This document shows positions 47,492 through 55,826 of a stretch of 64,000 bases of DNA, piece by piece. Position 1 is the stretch's first letter; every line of letters starts with the position of its first letter. This stretch comes from Candidatus Thiodiazotropha sp. (ex Codakia rugifera) (GTDB lineage: Bacteria; Pseudomonadota; Gammaproteobacteria; Chromatiales; Chromatiaceae). A program made the translations under genes and the position numbers. The stretch covers positions 1-64,000 of the forward strand of contig JAHXHN010000010.1 of NCBI GenBank assembly GCA_025656675.1, written 5' to 3'. The notes below the pieces were generated by a model. That model did no database searches. It was not told the origin of the DNA and worked only from the letters and a program-made list of their open reading frames with translations.

Positions 47492-47872
47492 ATGCATTTG
47501 ATCTTACGCAAGACTGTTTCACTCCTGTTTCTGTTGCTTTTAAGCAATACACTATGGGCCGAACCTAGGACCTATCCGCGACCTGTCGAGCCTCTCTACC
47601 AGGAGGGTGATGAAAAACTCAGCTGTCGCCAACTGGAACAACAGCTGTCACAATTTGAGAGCCAGTCCTACAGTGATAAACCGGGTTTTTACGAAGATCC
47701 CTATACAGGTGCCTCTATCTGGATTGGTGCACTCTGGGTACCCGGGGCACTCACCTACCTGGGCTATTCCGGTATTGCCGAGTACCATGAAAATGACCGC
47801 ATACATCATGCCCAAAGTCGTATCGATGCCCTGCGACGGATGAAGGCCAATCTCCGTTGTCATGAGTACTGA
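47492..47872 (+). CDS. Hypothetical exported protein
   Basis: A protein of about 126 residues with a signal peptide (MHLILRKTVSLLFLLLLSN, cleaved near LWA-EP). The mature part has a proline-rich start, a cysteine near residue 45 and one near the end (LRCHEY), and a hydrophobic helix (IWIGALWVPGALTYLGYSG) that could anchor it. I do not recognise a family. ATG 47492 is preferred over a start 13 codons upstream because it opens a normal signal peptide. It overlaps the ABC transporter start by 11 bases, which suggests a coupled role. Confidence 0.65.
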   Translation: MHLILRKTVSLLFLLLLSNTLWAEPRTYPRPVEPLYQEGDEKLSCRQLEQQLSQFESQSYSDKPGFYEDPYTGASIWIGALWVPGALTYLGYSGIAEYHENDRIHHAQSRIDALRRMKANLRCHEY

Positions 47873-49697
47873 TGCTGCATACCCGATACCGAAATCTGAT
47901 TTACGTGAGGGTGATTATCGCTGGAGTGAATTGATCCAGATGGTGCTACTGCACCGTCGTGAGCTTATTGCCGCTAACATCATTGCTCTCCTTGGCGCCC
48001 TTGCTGCTGTGCCGGTTCCTCTGCTGATTCCGTTACTGGTTGATGAAGTACTACTCCATCAACCCGGTAAAGCGATAGCGACCATGAATGCGCTATTCCC
48101 CGAACATTGGCATGGACCGGTTCTCTATATCCTGGCCATACTGGTCCTTACCCTTTGCCTGCGCTTCCTGGCTCTGGTATTTGGTGTGTTACAAACATGG
48201 CAGTTCACGATAATAGCCAAGGATGTCATCTTTCATATTCGACGGGATCTGCTGCACCGATTGGAGCGCATCTCGATGTCGTCATACGAGACCATGGGCA
48301 GTGGCACTGTTGCATCCCATCTTGTCACTGATCTGGAAGCGGTGGACAGTTTCGTCAGTGTGACTACCAGCAAGTTTCTGGTAGCGGCTCTGAGTATCAT
48401 CGGTACCGCTATTGTGCTGCTCTGGATCAACTGGGCACTCGCCCTTTTCATCCTTTTCCTCAATCCCCTGGTGATCTATTTCACAACCATCTTCGGACAC
48501 AAGGTCAAACAGCTCAAGAAACAGGAAAACTCCGCCTTTCAGGCCTTCCAGGAATCACTGGAAGAGACCCTCGATGCCATTCAACAGATTCGTGCCAGTA
48601 ACCGAGAACGTCACTATATTCGTCGTATCATAGATAAAGCAGACCATATACGTCATCACTCTGCTGCATTTACCTGGAAAAGCGATGCCGCCAACCGTCT
48701 CTCTTTCATGATATTTCTGTTTGGCTTTGACATCTTTCGTACAGTCAGTATGTTCATGGTGCTCTGGTCAGACTTGACCATCGGTGAAATGCTTGGTGTC
48801 TATGCCTATCTCTGGTTCATGATGGGCCCAGTGCAAGAAGTGTTGAATATCCAATATGCCTACAATAGCGCTCAAGCGGCACTGGGACGTATCAATGATA
48901 TGCTCCAGGTCGATCTTGAGCCGGTCTATCCCCATCATCAAAATCCATTCGAGGGTAAATCTACTGTTGGTCTTCGTCTGGAAAATCTCGAATTTACCTA
49001 CGGTGATGGTCCCCCAGTACTTAATAGGGTCAACCTGGATATCAAAGCCGGTGAAAAGGTTGCATTTGTCGGTGCCAGCGGCGGCGGAAAAACCACACTT
49101 GTACAAATCATTCTAGGCCTCTACCCGGTCAAGGGCGGGAGAGTGCTATTTGATGGCGTGGCAGTAGAGGAGATCGGCATGGATGTGGTGCGCGACCACG
49201 TGGCCACGGTCTTGCAACACCCTGCTCTACTCAATGACAGTGTAAGGATCAACCTCACACTGGGACGTGAAATCGCTGACGAAAAACTGTGGCAAGCATT
49301 GGAGGTTGCCCAACTTAAGCAGACCATTCAAGGCCTGGAACAGGGACTGGATACACTGATAGGGCGCTTTGGTGTCAGACTTTCAGGTGGACAACGTCAA
49401 CGCCTGGCCATTGCCCGAATGGTACTGACCAATCCTCGCGTGGTCATTCTTGACGAAGCCACTTCTGCTCTCGACACCGCTACCGAAGGTGATCTCCATG
49501 CGGCACTGCAACGCTTTCTCATCGGACGCACTACCATCATTATTGCCCACCGACTGAGCGCTGTGAAACAAGCTGACCGGGTATTGGTATTTGAAGATGG
49601 CAGGGTTGTCGAAGAGGGGCGTCATGAGGAATTATTGGAAAATAACGGTCTCTATACCAGTCTCTATGGACGACAGGAGCAGACTAGCAGCAGCTAG
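47862..49697 (+). CDS. ABC exporter (fused permease and ATPase)
   Basis: A 611-residue half-transporter expected to work as a homodimer in the inner membrane. Residues about 25-320 carry six helices of the ABC_membrane type (MVLLHRRELIAANIIALLG first). The ATPase domain has Walker A VGASGGGKTTLVQ, the signature LSGGQRQRLAI, Walker B VVILDEATSALD and the switch His in IIAHRLS. The class resembles MsbA/LapB-type lipid or peptide exporters; substrate cannot be assigned. The 11-base overlap with a small exported protein is its only context. The LpxR-like gene follows 174 bases later. Confidence 0.92.
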   Translation: MSTDAAYPIPKSDLREGDYRWSELIQMVLLHRRELIAANIIALLGALAAVPVPLLIPLLVDEVLLHQPGKAIATMNALFPEHWHGPVLYILAILVLTLCLRFLALVFGVLQTWQFTIIAKDVIFHIRRDLLHRLERISMSSYETMGSGTVASHLVTDLEAVDSFVSVTTSKFLVAALSIIGTAIVLLWINWALALFILFLNPLVIYFTTIFGHKVKQLKKQENSAFQAFQESLEETLDAIQQIRASNRERHYIRRIIDKADHIRHHSAAFTWKSDAANRLSFMIFLFGFDIFRTVSMFMVLWSDLTIGEMLGVYAYLWFMMGPVQEVLNIQYAYNSAQAALGRINDMLQVDLEPVYPHHQNPFEGKSTVGLRLENLEFTYGDGPPVLNRVNLDIKAGEKVAFVGASGGGKTTLVQIILGLYPVKGGRVLFDGVAVEEIGMDVVRDHVATVLQHPALLNDSVRINLTLGREIADEKLWQALEVAQLKQTIQGLEQGLDTLIGRFGVRLSGGQRQRLAIARMVLTNPRVVILDEATSALDTATEGDLHAALQRFLIGRTTIIIAHRLSAVKQADRVLVFEDGRVVEEGRHEELLENNGLYTSLYGRQEQTSSS

Positions 49698-49710
49698 GGC
49701 CTGTTAACAG
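49695..49710 (+). repeat. Dispersed repeat, partial copy
   Basis: TAGGGCCTGTTAACAG overlaps the ABC transporter stop codon. It matches the first half of the repeats at 39121-39144 and 51037-51060. Confidence 0.4.
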
Positions 49711-49894
49711 ATCCGCACCGGTTGATTTCATACGCTACGAAATCGACTATTCTTCTGTTCTATTAAGATATGCATGTGGTGAGGTAGAGCCCTATTTTAC
49801 TGCTCAATAATCAGTAGTTGCTCATTGGATATTTGAAACTTATTGATTGTCTGTAACGTATCCGTGATGAATGGTTTTAAAAAAAGGGACACCA

Positions 49895-51040
49895 ATGGTT
49901 ACAATGGAGACATCACTCCCTGCTCATATTCCATATCGATTTCGAGGTACGCAGCGATTGCTGCTCACACTCATATTGTTGAGCTATTTGGCATCAACTA
50001 CAGCTGTTGCACAAGAGCAGACTGCAGTCAGTGGCCGGGAAGGTTTTGAAACAGAGGAGTTATTTGATACTGGCTGGCAATTCTATTTCGATAACGATAT
50101 TTCATTTAATGACGAGAAGGATCGCAACTATACTGGAGGACTTGCACTTACCCTCTCGGGTAAACGCGCTGCAACGTATTGGTTTTCCATTGATGGCTGG
50201 CTTAACGGGCTCGACAGACTGAGTGGATTTGAATCACTGCAAAAGGGTAATGCCGGTATCGATCGTCATGCTCTGGAATTCGGACTGACAATCTTCACCC
50301 CTGACGATATCGCTGAGCAAGAAGCTATTTCTGATGACCATCCCTATGCCAATATGCTGTTCATGGCCAACAGCCAGACAACAGTCTATCCGGATAGGGG
50401 ATTAATCTTTCAATCGACACTCCTACTCGGTCTGCTCGGCACTGCTGTGGGTGAACAAGTTCAAAAAGCCATTCACAATCTAACCGATTCAGATGAACCA
50501 CAAGGTTGGAAAAACCAGATATCTGAAGGTGGTGAGCTGACCGCTAAATATACCCTTTCTACACAGAAGATCCTGTTGAGTCATCAGGGAAACATCTCCT
50601 ATGATATTCGTGGCGGTGTTGAGGCCGGTATCGGTTACTCCACTGACCTCAACAGCTCGATCAGTTTTCGTCTAGGTAAACTCAATACCCCCTGGTGGAG
50701 TTTCACACCCCATCAGTCAGAATACATCAGTCTCGGACAGACATTTGGCGATAATGCCCAACAGGGAGCAAACCCTGCAGAGCTCTTTGTCTGGGGTGGA
50801 TTGAATCTGAAGTATCGACTCTACAATGTCATTTTACAGGGCCAATTCCGGGACAGTGCTGTCACATACGATCATGATGATCTGGAACCACTGATACTCG
50901 ATGGCTGGTTGGGTATTACCAAGACATTCAGGAATGGTTTCGGCGTCAGTTTCGTGATGCGTAAACAGAACAATGAGATCAAGGGATCGGGTAGGAATGA
51001 CCCTTTCTGGAGTGGCTTGATTATCAGCCGGACCTATTAG
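49895..51040 (+). CDS. LpxR-type lipid A deacylase (DUF2219)
   Basis: An outer-membrane protein that should remove the 3' acyl chains of lipid A. The sequence has a signal peptide ending around AVA-QE and the LpxR/DUF2219 features FYFDNDISFNDEKDRNYTGG (active-site Asn-Asp-DR region near residue 65), DDHPYANMLFMANSQT, and LGLLGTAVGEQVQ, and ends on an aromatic residue (LIISRTY) as barrels do. About 381 residues. ATG 49895 has AAGGGA seven bases upstream and gives the signal peptide; ATG 49871 is the alternative. Stands alone between the ABC gene and the repeat region at 51037-51110. Confidence 0.85.
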   Translation: MVTMETSLPAHIPYRFRGTQRLLLTLILLSYLASTTAVAQEQTAVSGREGFETEELFDTGWQFYFDNDISFNDEKDRNYTGGLALTLSGKRAATYWFSIDGWLNGLDRLSGFESLQKGNAGIDRHALEFGLTIFTPDDIAEQEAISDDHPYANMLFMANSQTTVYPDRGLIFQSTLLLGLLGTAVGEQVQKAIHNLTDSDEPQGWKNQISEGGELTAKYTLSTQKILLSHQGNISYDIRGGVEAGIGYSTDLNSSISFRLGKLNTPWWSFTPHQSEYISLGQTFGDNAQQGANPAELFVWGGLNLKYRLYNVILQGQFRDSAVTYDHDDLEPLILDGWLGITKTFRNGFGVSFVMRKQNNEIKGSGRNDPFWSGLIISRTY

Positions 51041-51060
51041 GGCCTGTTAAAACTAATCCA
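51037..51060 (+). repeat. Dispersed repeat, GGCCTGTTAAAACTAATCC copy
   Basis: It overlaps the LpxR-like stop codon and matches 39121-39144 over most of its length. A decayed REP-like palindrome follows 25 bases later. Confidence 0.5.
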
Positions 51061-51085
51061 ACGTCAAACAAAGCTGGAAACCAAC

Positions 51086-51110
51086 GTGGGTGCGACAGGC
51101 CGCATTCTAC
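51086..51110. repeat. Decayed REP-like palindrome
   Basis: GTGGGTGCGAC and GCCGCATTCTAC form an imperfect palindrome around AG. It resembles the GTAGGGTGCGGC repeats elsewhere and, like them, lies between converging genes (LpxR-like and thpR). Confidence 0.45.
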
Positions 51111-51161
51111 CTCGAAAACCTTCAAAAAAACTCCGGTGTGAGGTCTATGCAAAAGGTACTT

Positions 51162-51701
51162 TTAGCCAGTATTACTGTCGTCCTCCAAAGCCCAACGCCG
51201 CAACACTTGATACCGTGCAGCGGACGAACCCGAGTTGGTTGAAGATGCCAGTACAAATTCCCTGGCCTGCCAGAAAATGGATGCCCCTAATCGAGCAGGC
51301 GTAGCATGACGTGCTTTTCTATAGAGCGTGACATGAGGTTTATAGGCTCGTTGTTCAGGTTCGAATCCGCAACCAAGCAACCCATCGTTTAGATCCTCTA
51401 CCAGTCGCTCCAGTTGTACCGGCGTATGATCGGGTGCGGCCCAAAAGATCTTCGGTCTGGGCCAGATACCGGTATGATCGAAGGTCAACTCAAAGGGGGC
51501 AACCTGAATGTCATCAGCTACTTTTTCAATACACTGGAATTGAGAGGCAGTAACCTGACCAAGAAAAACCAAGGTCATGTGAAGATCATCAGGATTATGA
51601 CGACGCCCTTCCCCCGGTGCCGATGCTTGTGCCAAAGCACTTAACTCATCACGCACCCTGATGCTGGGCCAGAGCGCAAAGAAGAGGCGTTGATTAACCA
51701 T
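51162..51701 (-). CDS. thpR: RNA 2',3'-cyclic phosphodiesterase ThpR
   Basis: A 2H-family enzyme that opens 2',3'-cyclic phosphates on RNA. The two catalytic motifs are LHMTLVF and HVTLYRK, spaced as in the family, and the N terminus MVNQRLFFALWPS is typical. About 179 residues. ATG 51701 lies eight bases inside the end of pncC, so the two are coupled, a pairing common in gammaproteobacteria. It is the last gene of the long minus-strand run that includes the GAK-type genes. Confidence 0.93.
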   Translation of the reverse strand: MVNQRLFFALWPSIRVRDELSALAQASAPGEGRRHNPDDLHMTLVFLGQVTASQFQCIEKVADDIQVAPFELTFDHTGIWPRPKIFWAAPDHTPVQLERLVEDLNDGLLGCGFEPEQRAYKPHVTLYRKARHATPARLGASIFWQAREFVLASSTNSGSSAARYQVLRRWALEDDSNTG

Positions 51702-52197
51702 TACCCAATAGTTGCACAAGTTGCTTCAAGGCATGCACAACAGCTTGCCAACGAACCTGTTGACGGTCACCGTCAAACCACTCCTCGCCAGTGAACAGCA
51801 CTTTTCCCTTGATCTGCCAGGCAAAACAGACTGTTCCCACAGGCTTTTCTGCACTGCCGCCTCCCGGACCTGCAATACCACTGATCGCTACCGCCACTTC
51901 AGCCCCGCTGTTACGCAACGCCCCTTCGGTCATTTCACAGACGATCTCCTTGCTCACAGCGCCATGCTGCTGCAATGTGTCAGAAGTAACACCCAGCATT
52001 GCCTGTTTAGCCTGGTTGCTATAAGTCACAAACCCCCTGTCGAACCATTCACTGCTCCCTGGCAGATCGGTTAAAATCTTTGCCAGCCAACCACCGGTAC
52101 AGGATTCAGCAACAACCAGCCGATACCCCTGATAACGCAGGTGATCTGCACATTGGCCGGTCAGTGCATGAATGGCATCGACTGCCGTCTCATCCAT
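51694..52197 (-). CDS. pncC: Nicotinamide-nucleotide amidohydrolase PncC (CinA C-terminal domain)
   Basis: Converts NMN to nicotinate mononucleotide, recycling pyridine nucleotides. The 167-residue protein is the stand-alone CinA C domain: RLVVAESCTGGWLAKILTD, SSEWFDRGFVTYSNQAK, and VAVAISGIAGPGGGSAEKPV with GTVCFAW are its signature blocks. It starts directly after the amphi-Trp gene stop (no gap), and overlaps thpR by eight bases. In many gammaproteobacteria pncC precedes recA, but here it is joined to the GAK-type cluster. Confidence 0.95.
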   Translation of the reverse strand: MDETAVDAIHALTGQCADHLRYQGYRLVVAESCTGGWLAKILTDLPGSSEWFDRGFVTYSNQAKQAMLGVTSDTLQQHGAVSKEIVCEMTEGALRNSGAEVAVAISGIAGPGGGSAEKPVGTVCFAWQIKGKVLFTGEEWFDGDRQQVRWQAVVHALKQLVQLLGNG

Positions 52198-52473
52198 CTA
52201 CTTCAATTTTACTCTTAGGGTTTTACTTTTTTTCGGTCGCTCCTCTTCAACCTGCCAGGCAATGCGCAAATTGATACGATGCCGCTCCGCATCCTGTGCT
52301 GCCGTCACCTTCAACTGCAACAGGCCATCCGGTTGCATGACCATCTCGTCGTCTTCATCGCTTAAGGTAAGTTTGCCTTTGGCGATACCTTGGGAAATCG
52401 ACTTCAATAGCGCCTGGATAGACGCTCTATCCTGTAGCGATTCGTGACGAAAATTTTTCTTGCCCTGTCTCAT
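52198..52473 (-). CDS. Amphi-Trp domain protein (GAK-system component)
   Basis: A 91-residue soluble protein consisting of a single amphi-Trp domain: FRHESLQDRASIQALLKSIS, GIAKGKLTLSDEDDEMV and LRIAWQVEE with the family Trp. A basic tail (RPKKSKTLRVKLK) follows. I know this domain as one of three named for the GAK system (ATP-grasp, amphi-Trp, kinase); its biochemical role is not established, and similar domains also occur alone in haloarchaea. ATG 52473 is used, 13 bases after the phosphoesterase stop. The HprK-related and ATP-grasp genes lie 3.4-5.6 kb upstream on the same strand. Confidence 0.85.
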   Translation of the reverse strand: MRQGKKNFRHESLQDRASIQALLKSISQGIAKGKLTLSDEDDEMVMQPDGLLQLKVTAAQDAERHRINLRIAWQVEEERPKKSKTLRVKLK

Positions 52474-52486
52474 GAGTTTTAACCTG

Positions 52487-53809
52487 TCAGACAAATGATT
52501 TTTGATCAAACACCTTGATATGTGGATAGTCGGTACTGACGCCCATTACCAACCGCTTCGGATGGAAGATGGTGACTGCAGCACCCTCCCCTGTCAGCCC
52601 CTCTTTTTTACGGGTATGACGATCTATCGTGGCATCGCATTCAAAGTGGATCATACCTTTGCGAAGCATGATGCGTTGCCCGTGATAACGATTTGCATGC
52701 CCGTGAACAATGGCATGGATATCCGCATCACGCATCTGCTCCACACCTTTGCGGGTCAGCGGCATATCCACATCCCGATACTTTGTACGAATCAGATTGG
52801 CAAGTGGACCGTAGTAGAACTCGAAGATTTCATCATCGATATGCTCCTTGAACTCCTTGTTGATATATTTAATGCCTTTGCGGTTGATAAGCTTAGCCAT
52901 CCTGTCATCGATGCCTGCATGGACAAACAGAAAAGAGCCCTGCCGATAAGCCAGTTGCATATTTTTAAAGAACCAGCTGAACTCACCACCGGGTTTAAGG
53001 AACAACTGCTGCCATTTCATGACGGCTGCATAGACCTGCCGTATGGTCAATCCAGCTTTCTCACAATCAACTTCAAAATCGTCGATCTTCTCCCTCAAAC
53101 GTTTCAATTCACGGGCCATCCGCTTGTCCGGCATAACCCAACTGGCCATTTTGGGAAACTCCTTAAACCAGCGTTTGGGAGGATAGAGAATACGCCGGCA
53201 ACTACGTGTCGGCGGTATACCCTTCAGGGCCGACTTACCTTGAAGATATTCATCGACAATCTCACGCAACATGGGAATGACTTTACTACCCATACGGATA
53301 AAGAAATGGTCATGACGTGGATCAGGATCCATACCCACCGAGGCAATACCCAGTTTGATGCGGATATCGTGATTACCCGCAAGGATTGAAATTTTTGCCC
53401 CCTGCTCTTTCAATCGATGCACAACCCGCAACAAGCGTAGATTACTGGGCCCTTTATCGAAACAGTCACCACCGATAACGAAGTGGGCCTGGCGACCGCT
53501 TGATGTCAGTTTTAGATCCCGATCTTTTTTTCCAGTTTTCTTCACCCCACCAGATGCCACCAGGGAGGCGATAAATGCATCGGCATCGGCATGGGGATCA
53601 GAAAAGAAAAAGAGCTCCTTTTTTGGCCAGCGCCATTTTTCCTGTTTCACGACCTCATTCAACAGCTGCTCTGTTGAATCGCGCTGCCCCCTCTCCTTAA
53701 CTACAGAACGTTGTTTGCCCAACAGCCATAACTCACTGGTTGTCGGCAGCTCTGCATCAATCCATTTCAGACCCTGATAGACCGGTAAATACTTTTGGTG
53801 AAACTTCAT
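52487..53809 (-). CDS. PPP-like calcineurin metallophosphoesterase
   Basis: A 440-residue phosphoesterase with all metal motifs in order: SDPHADADAF (DxH), GGDCFDKG (GDxxDxG), LAGNHDIRIKLG (GNHD), then FVHAGID and AIVHGHANRY. The spacing and the HAG/HGH pair look like PPP-type protein or nucleotide phosphatases. A roughly 130-residue insert between GNHD and HAG is basic and helical. Substrate is unknown; next to kinases it may reverse phosphorylation. ATG 53809 is preferred over TTG 53836, which overlaps the upstream gene. It sits 16 bases after the histidine phosphatase stop and 13 bases before the amphi-Trp gene. Confidence 0.85.
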   Translation of the reverse strand: MKFHQKYLPVYQGLKWIDAELPTTSELWLLGKQRSVVKERGQRDSTEQLLNEVVKQEKWRWPKKELFFFSDPHADADAFIASLVASGGVKKTGKKDRDLKLTSSGRQAHFVIGGDCFDKGPSNLRLLRVVHRLKEQGAKISILAGNHDIRIKLGIASVGMDPDPRHDHFFIRMGSKVIPMLREIVDEYLQGKSALKGIPPTRSCRRILYPPKRWFKEFPKMASWVMPDKRMARELKRLREKIDDFEVDCEKAGLTIRQVYAAVMKWQQLFLKPGGEFSWFFKNMQLAYRQGSFLFVHAGIDDRMAKLINRKGIKYINKEFKEHIDDEIFEFYYGPLANLIRTKYRDVDMPLTRKGVEQMRDADIHAIVHGHANRYHGQRIMLRKGMIHFECDATIDRHTRKKEGLTGEGAAVTIFHPKRLVMGVSTDYPHIKVFDQKSFV

Positions 53810-53825
53810 ATTATGAGTGACAGAT

Positions 53826-54575
53826 TTAGTCGACAAAAGCCTCTCCTTTTGAGCGGACTTTCCATTCTCCAGTCAGGTGGCGCCATGAACCTGAATAGCG
53901 TCGCTCAAGAAACACGGGGCGGCAATGATACATGCTCAGGGCCGCTATCTGATGAAATTCCAACACCCCGAGATGATGGGCTGCATGACGAAAGGCGGCA
54001 CCATGGCCGACGAAGAGTTTGACGGTATCCACCTCGACTTGATGTGCAAGTTCGGCAAGACGACTGTCAAGATGACTGGCCACCCGCTCGCCTGCATCCA
54101 TCAACGACTCTGCACCCTGTAGCGGCAGTCGATAGTGGCTATCTGACTTCCAGCCTGGCGGGGGTTGCGAAAAACGGGGATCCTCCTGCAATACCGCTTC
54201 AATCTGCCGGACTGTCAGGTTGCCTGCAGAACCCACGCTGCGCTCAGCCAATGCATCGAATGATTCGATTATTAAAGGGGTTGAGGCGCCGATTTGTAAC
54301 CCCTTACGAATCACTTCGGCAGTTTGCCAGCCACGTAAAAGCTGTGAGCTGTCAATCACTGGATGGAGTGCCCATTTGAACATCCCCAGGATACCCTGGA
54401 TCAGCGTCACTGATCTTTCCGCCTGCTCAGCCCCTTCGGGGTTCAGTGGAAAGGGCTGCAGGGCGCTTGGCGTATCGGGTAACTGATGATAATCCCCATG
54501 ACGCAACAAGGCGGCTATCACCTTAGCCACAGATCCTCCCCAGGTGGCGTCGGTGATACGAGGCCATTTGGTCAT
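53826..54575 (-). CDS. Histidine phosphatase family protein
   Basis: A 249-residue member of the phosphoglycerate mutase-like branch. The phospho-accepting His lies in ALLRHGDYHQ (RHG at residues 25-27), and the second catalytic His in LFVGHGAAFRHAAHHLG. Between them are an acidic/helical cap and TPLIIESFDALAERSVG, where Glu may be the proton donor. Family members hydrolyse phospho-sugars, nucleotides or phospho-proteins; the substrate is unknown. It begins the lower part of the GAK-type cluster, 198 bases after the SixA-Nudix gene, so a separate promoter is possible. Confidence 0.82.
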   Translation of the reverse strand: MTKWPRITDATWGGSVAKVIAALLRHGDYHQLPDTPSALQPFPLNPEGAEQAERSVTLIQGILGMFKWALHPVIDSSQLLRGWQTAEVIRKGLQIGASTPLIIESFDALAERSVGSAGNLTVRQIEAVLQEDPRFSQPPPGWKSDSHYRLPLQGAESLMDAGERVASHLDSRLAELAHQVEVDTVKLFVGHGAAFRHAAHHLGVLEFHQIAALSMYHCRPVFLERRYSGSWRHLTGEWKVRSKGEAFVD

Positions 54576-54647
54576 TCATCATGGTTTGCTTGGTCCACAC
54601 TCATTATGATGGCTCAGTTTGGATTATTATCACTAATATTTGGTCGT

Positions 54648-54663
54648 AAATGAACGCCAATCA
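54648..54663 (+). repeat. Dispersed 16-base motif, copy 2
   Basis: AAATGAACGCCAATCA, identical to 27005-27020, in the 198-base gap between the histidine phosphatase and SixA-Nudix genes. Confidence 0.4.
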
Positions 54664-54773
54664 GCACAAATTCATACAATGACACAAAACAGGGAAGCGC
54701 TTCACAGGTATGCCTACAGGTTCCTAAACACATATGCCATTACCGTGATTGACATCAATTCATGACCTGAACA

Positions 54774-55739
54774 CTATCCTTCCAACTGTTTCGCCAGGGC
54801 TTGAATCATCGGTTTCAACTCCGGCTGTCTTACACGTTTCATCGCCTGCTTCGGTGAGAGCCATTCCCGACCCCGATGTCGCTCCTCCCACTCATCCTCG
54901 GAAAGCTCCCGGCTCACCCGCATGGGATAAACCTGTACCGTACACTCGGCACCCCACTTCTCATAGGTGTAGCTCCCTATTGGTTTGTCTGAGACATCCC
55001 CCTCAACACCGGCTTCCTCAAGGGCCTCCTTTGCAGCCGATGCCTGCAAGGTCAATGAGGGTTCGCTGATGCCTTTCGGTAACACCCAATGTTTTCGTTT
55101 GCTTGACATGACCACCAATATTTCGGGCTTACCCTCTTGCATCCGATAGGGCACCACGGAAGACTGATTGTAGTAATAGGCCGGTCGATCACGTTGCTCT
55201 GTACCATTTTGATCGGGAAACGGAAATTTCTTTTCCAGGCTGCTGGCACGTGTAATAGAGAGCAGATGACCATCACCTACCTGCAATGTACGCCAGTCAT
55301 CGGGCATCTCGATTCTGGCCAAAGTGGCTGTGGGTATCAGCTTACCGTCATTGGGTAAGGGAATGCGTTCGCCCTCCAGGAATTCAGTCAATGCCTCCAG
55401 ACCCGGATTGTGGCCGACCAACAGCACTCTAGCACTATCAGCGGGAGCTTCTGCGAGCACCTGCAGCAAATCCTCCACCCGTGCTGCATAGATACGCCGG
55501 TCCTCCTTGATGGCATGGGCATCGCCTCCCATCGCCTTGAGCGCCTTCTCCGCAGTCACAATGGCCCGTTCAGCCGGTGAGCTGATGACCGTATCAGGTT
55601 GCAATTGTTGCTGCAGCAACCACACACCCATTCGCTGTGCACCACGCTTGCCACGGTCCTTCAATGGTCTTTGGAAATCCTCTACTTGTTCATTCCAGTC
55701 CGACTTCCCATGTCTGAGCAACATTAGTTCACGTGCCAT
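54774..55739 (-). CDS. SixA-type histidine phosphatase fused to a Nudix hydrolase
   Basis: A 321-residue two-domain enzyme. Residues 1-160 are SixA-like: MLLRHGKSDW (R9-H10-G11), SSPAERAIVTAEKAL, and VLLVGHNPGLEALTEFL with the second His near 110. Residues about 190-321 are Nudix: WVLPKGISEPSL and AAKEALEEAGVEG, with the REUxEExGU part intact (K-E-A-L-E-E-A-G-V) but Leu where the first box Glu is expected. That spacing resembles DIPP-type Nudix enzymes acting on diadenosine or inositol polyphosphates. SixA enzymes dephosphorylate phospho-histidine. ATG 55739 follows GGAG. It is 87 bases downstream of the HprK-like gene; substrate is inferred, not shown. Confidence 0.85.
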   Translation of the reverse strand: MARELMLLRHGKSDWNEQVEDFQRPLKDRGKRGAQRMGVWLLQQQLQPDTVISSPAERAIVTAEKALKAMGGDAHAIKEDRRIYAARVEDLLQVLAEAPADSARVLLVGHNPGLEALTEFLEGERIPLPNDGKLIPTATLARIEMPDDWRTLQVGDGHLLSITRASSLEKKFPFPDQNGTEQRDRPAYYYNQSSVVPYRMQEGKPEILVVMSSKRKHWVLPKGISEPSLTLQASAAKEALEEAGVEGDVSDKPIGSYTYEKWGAECTVQVYPMRVSRELSEDEWEERHRGREWLSPKQAMKRVRQPELKPMIQALAKQLEG

Positions 55740-55826
55740 TATCTCTCCACCTCCAAATTCATCTAACTGTCCCGTTTCTTTTTCACATTGGGTTATACCA
55801 TCTGTCGCTTTCACACAGACGCCAAG

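Noticed and set aside
51355-51380. tRNA T-loop-like sequence (GGTTCGAATCC)
   Set aside because: It lies inside the thpR coding region, the flanks do not pair as a T stem or acceptor stem, and no anticodon arm is present.
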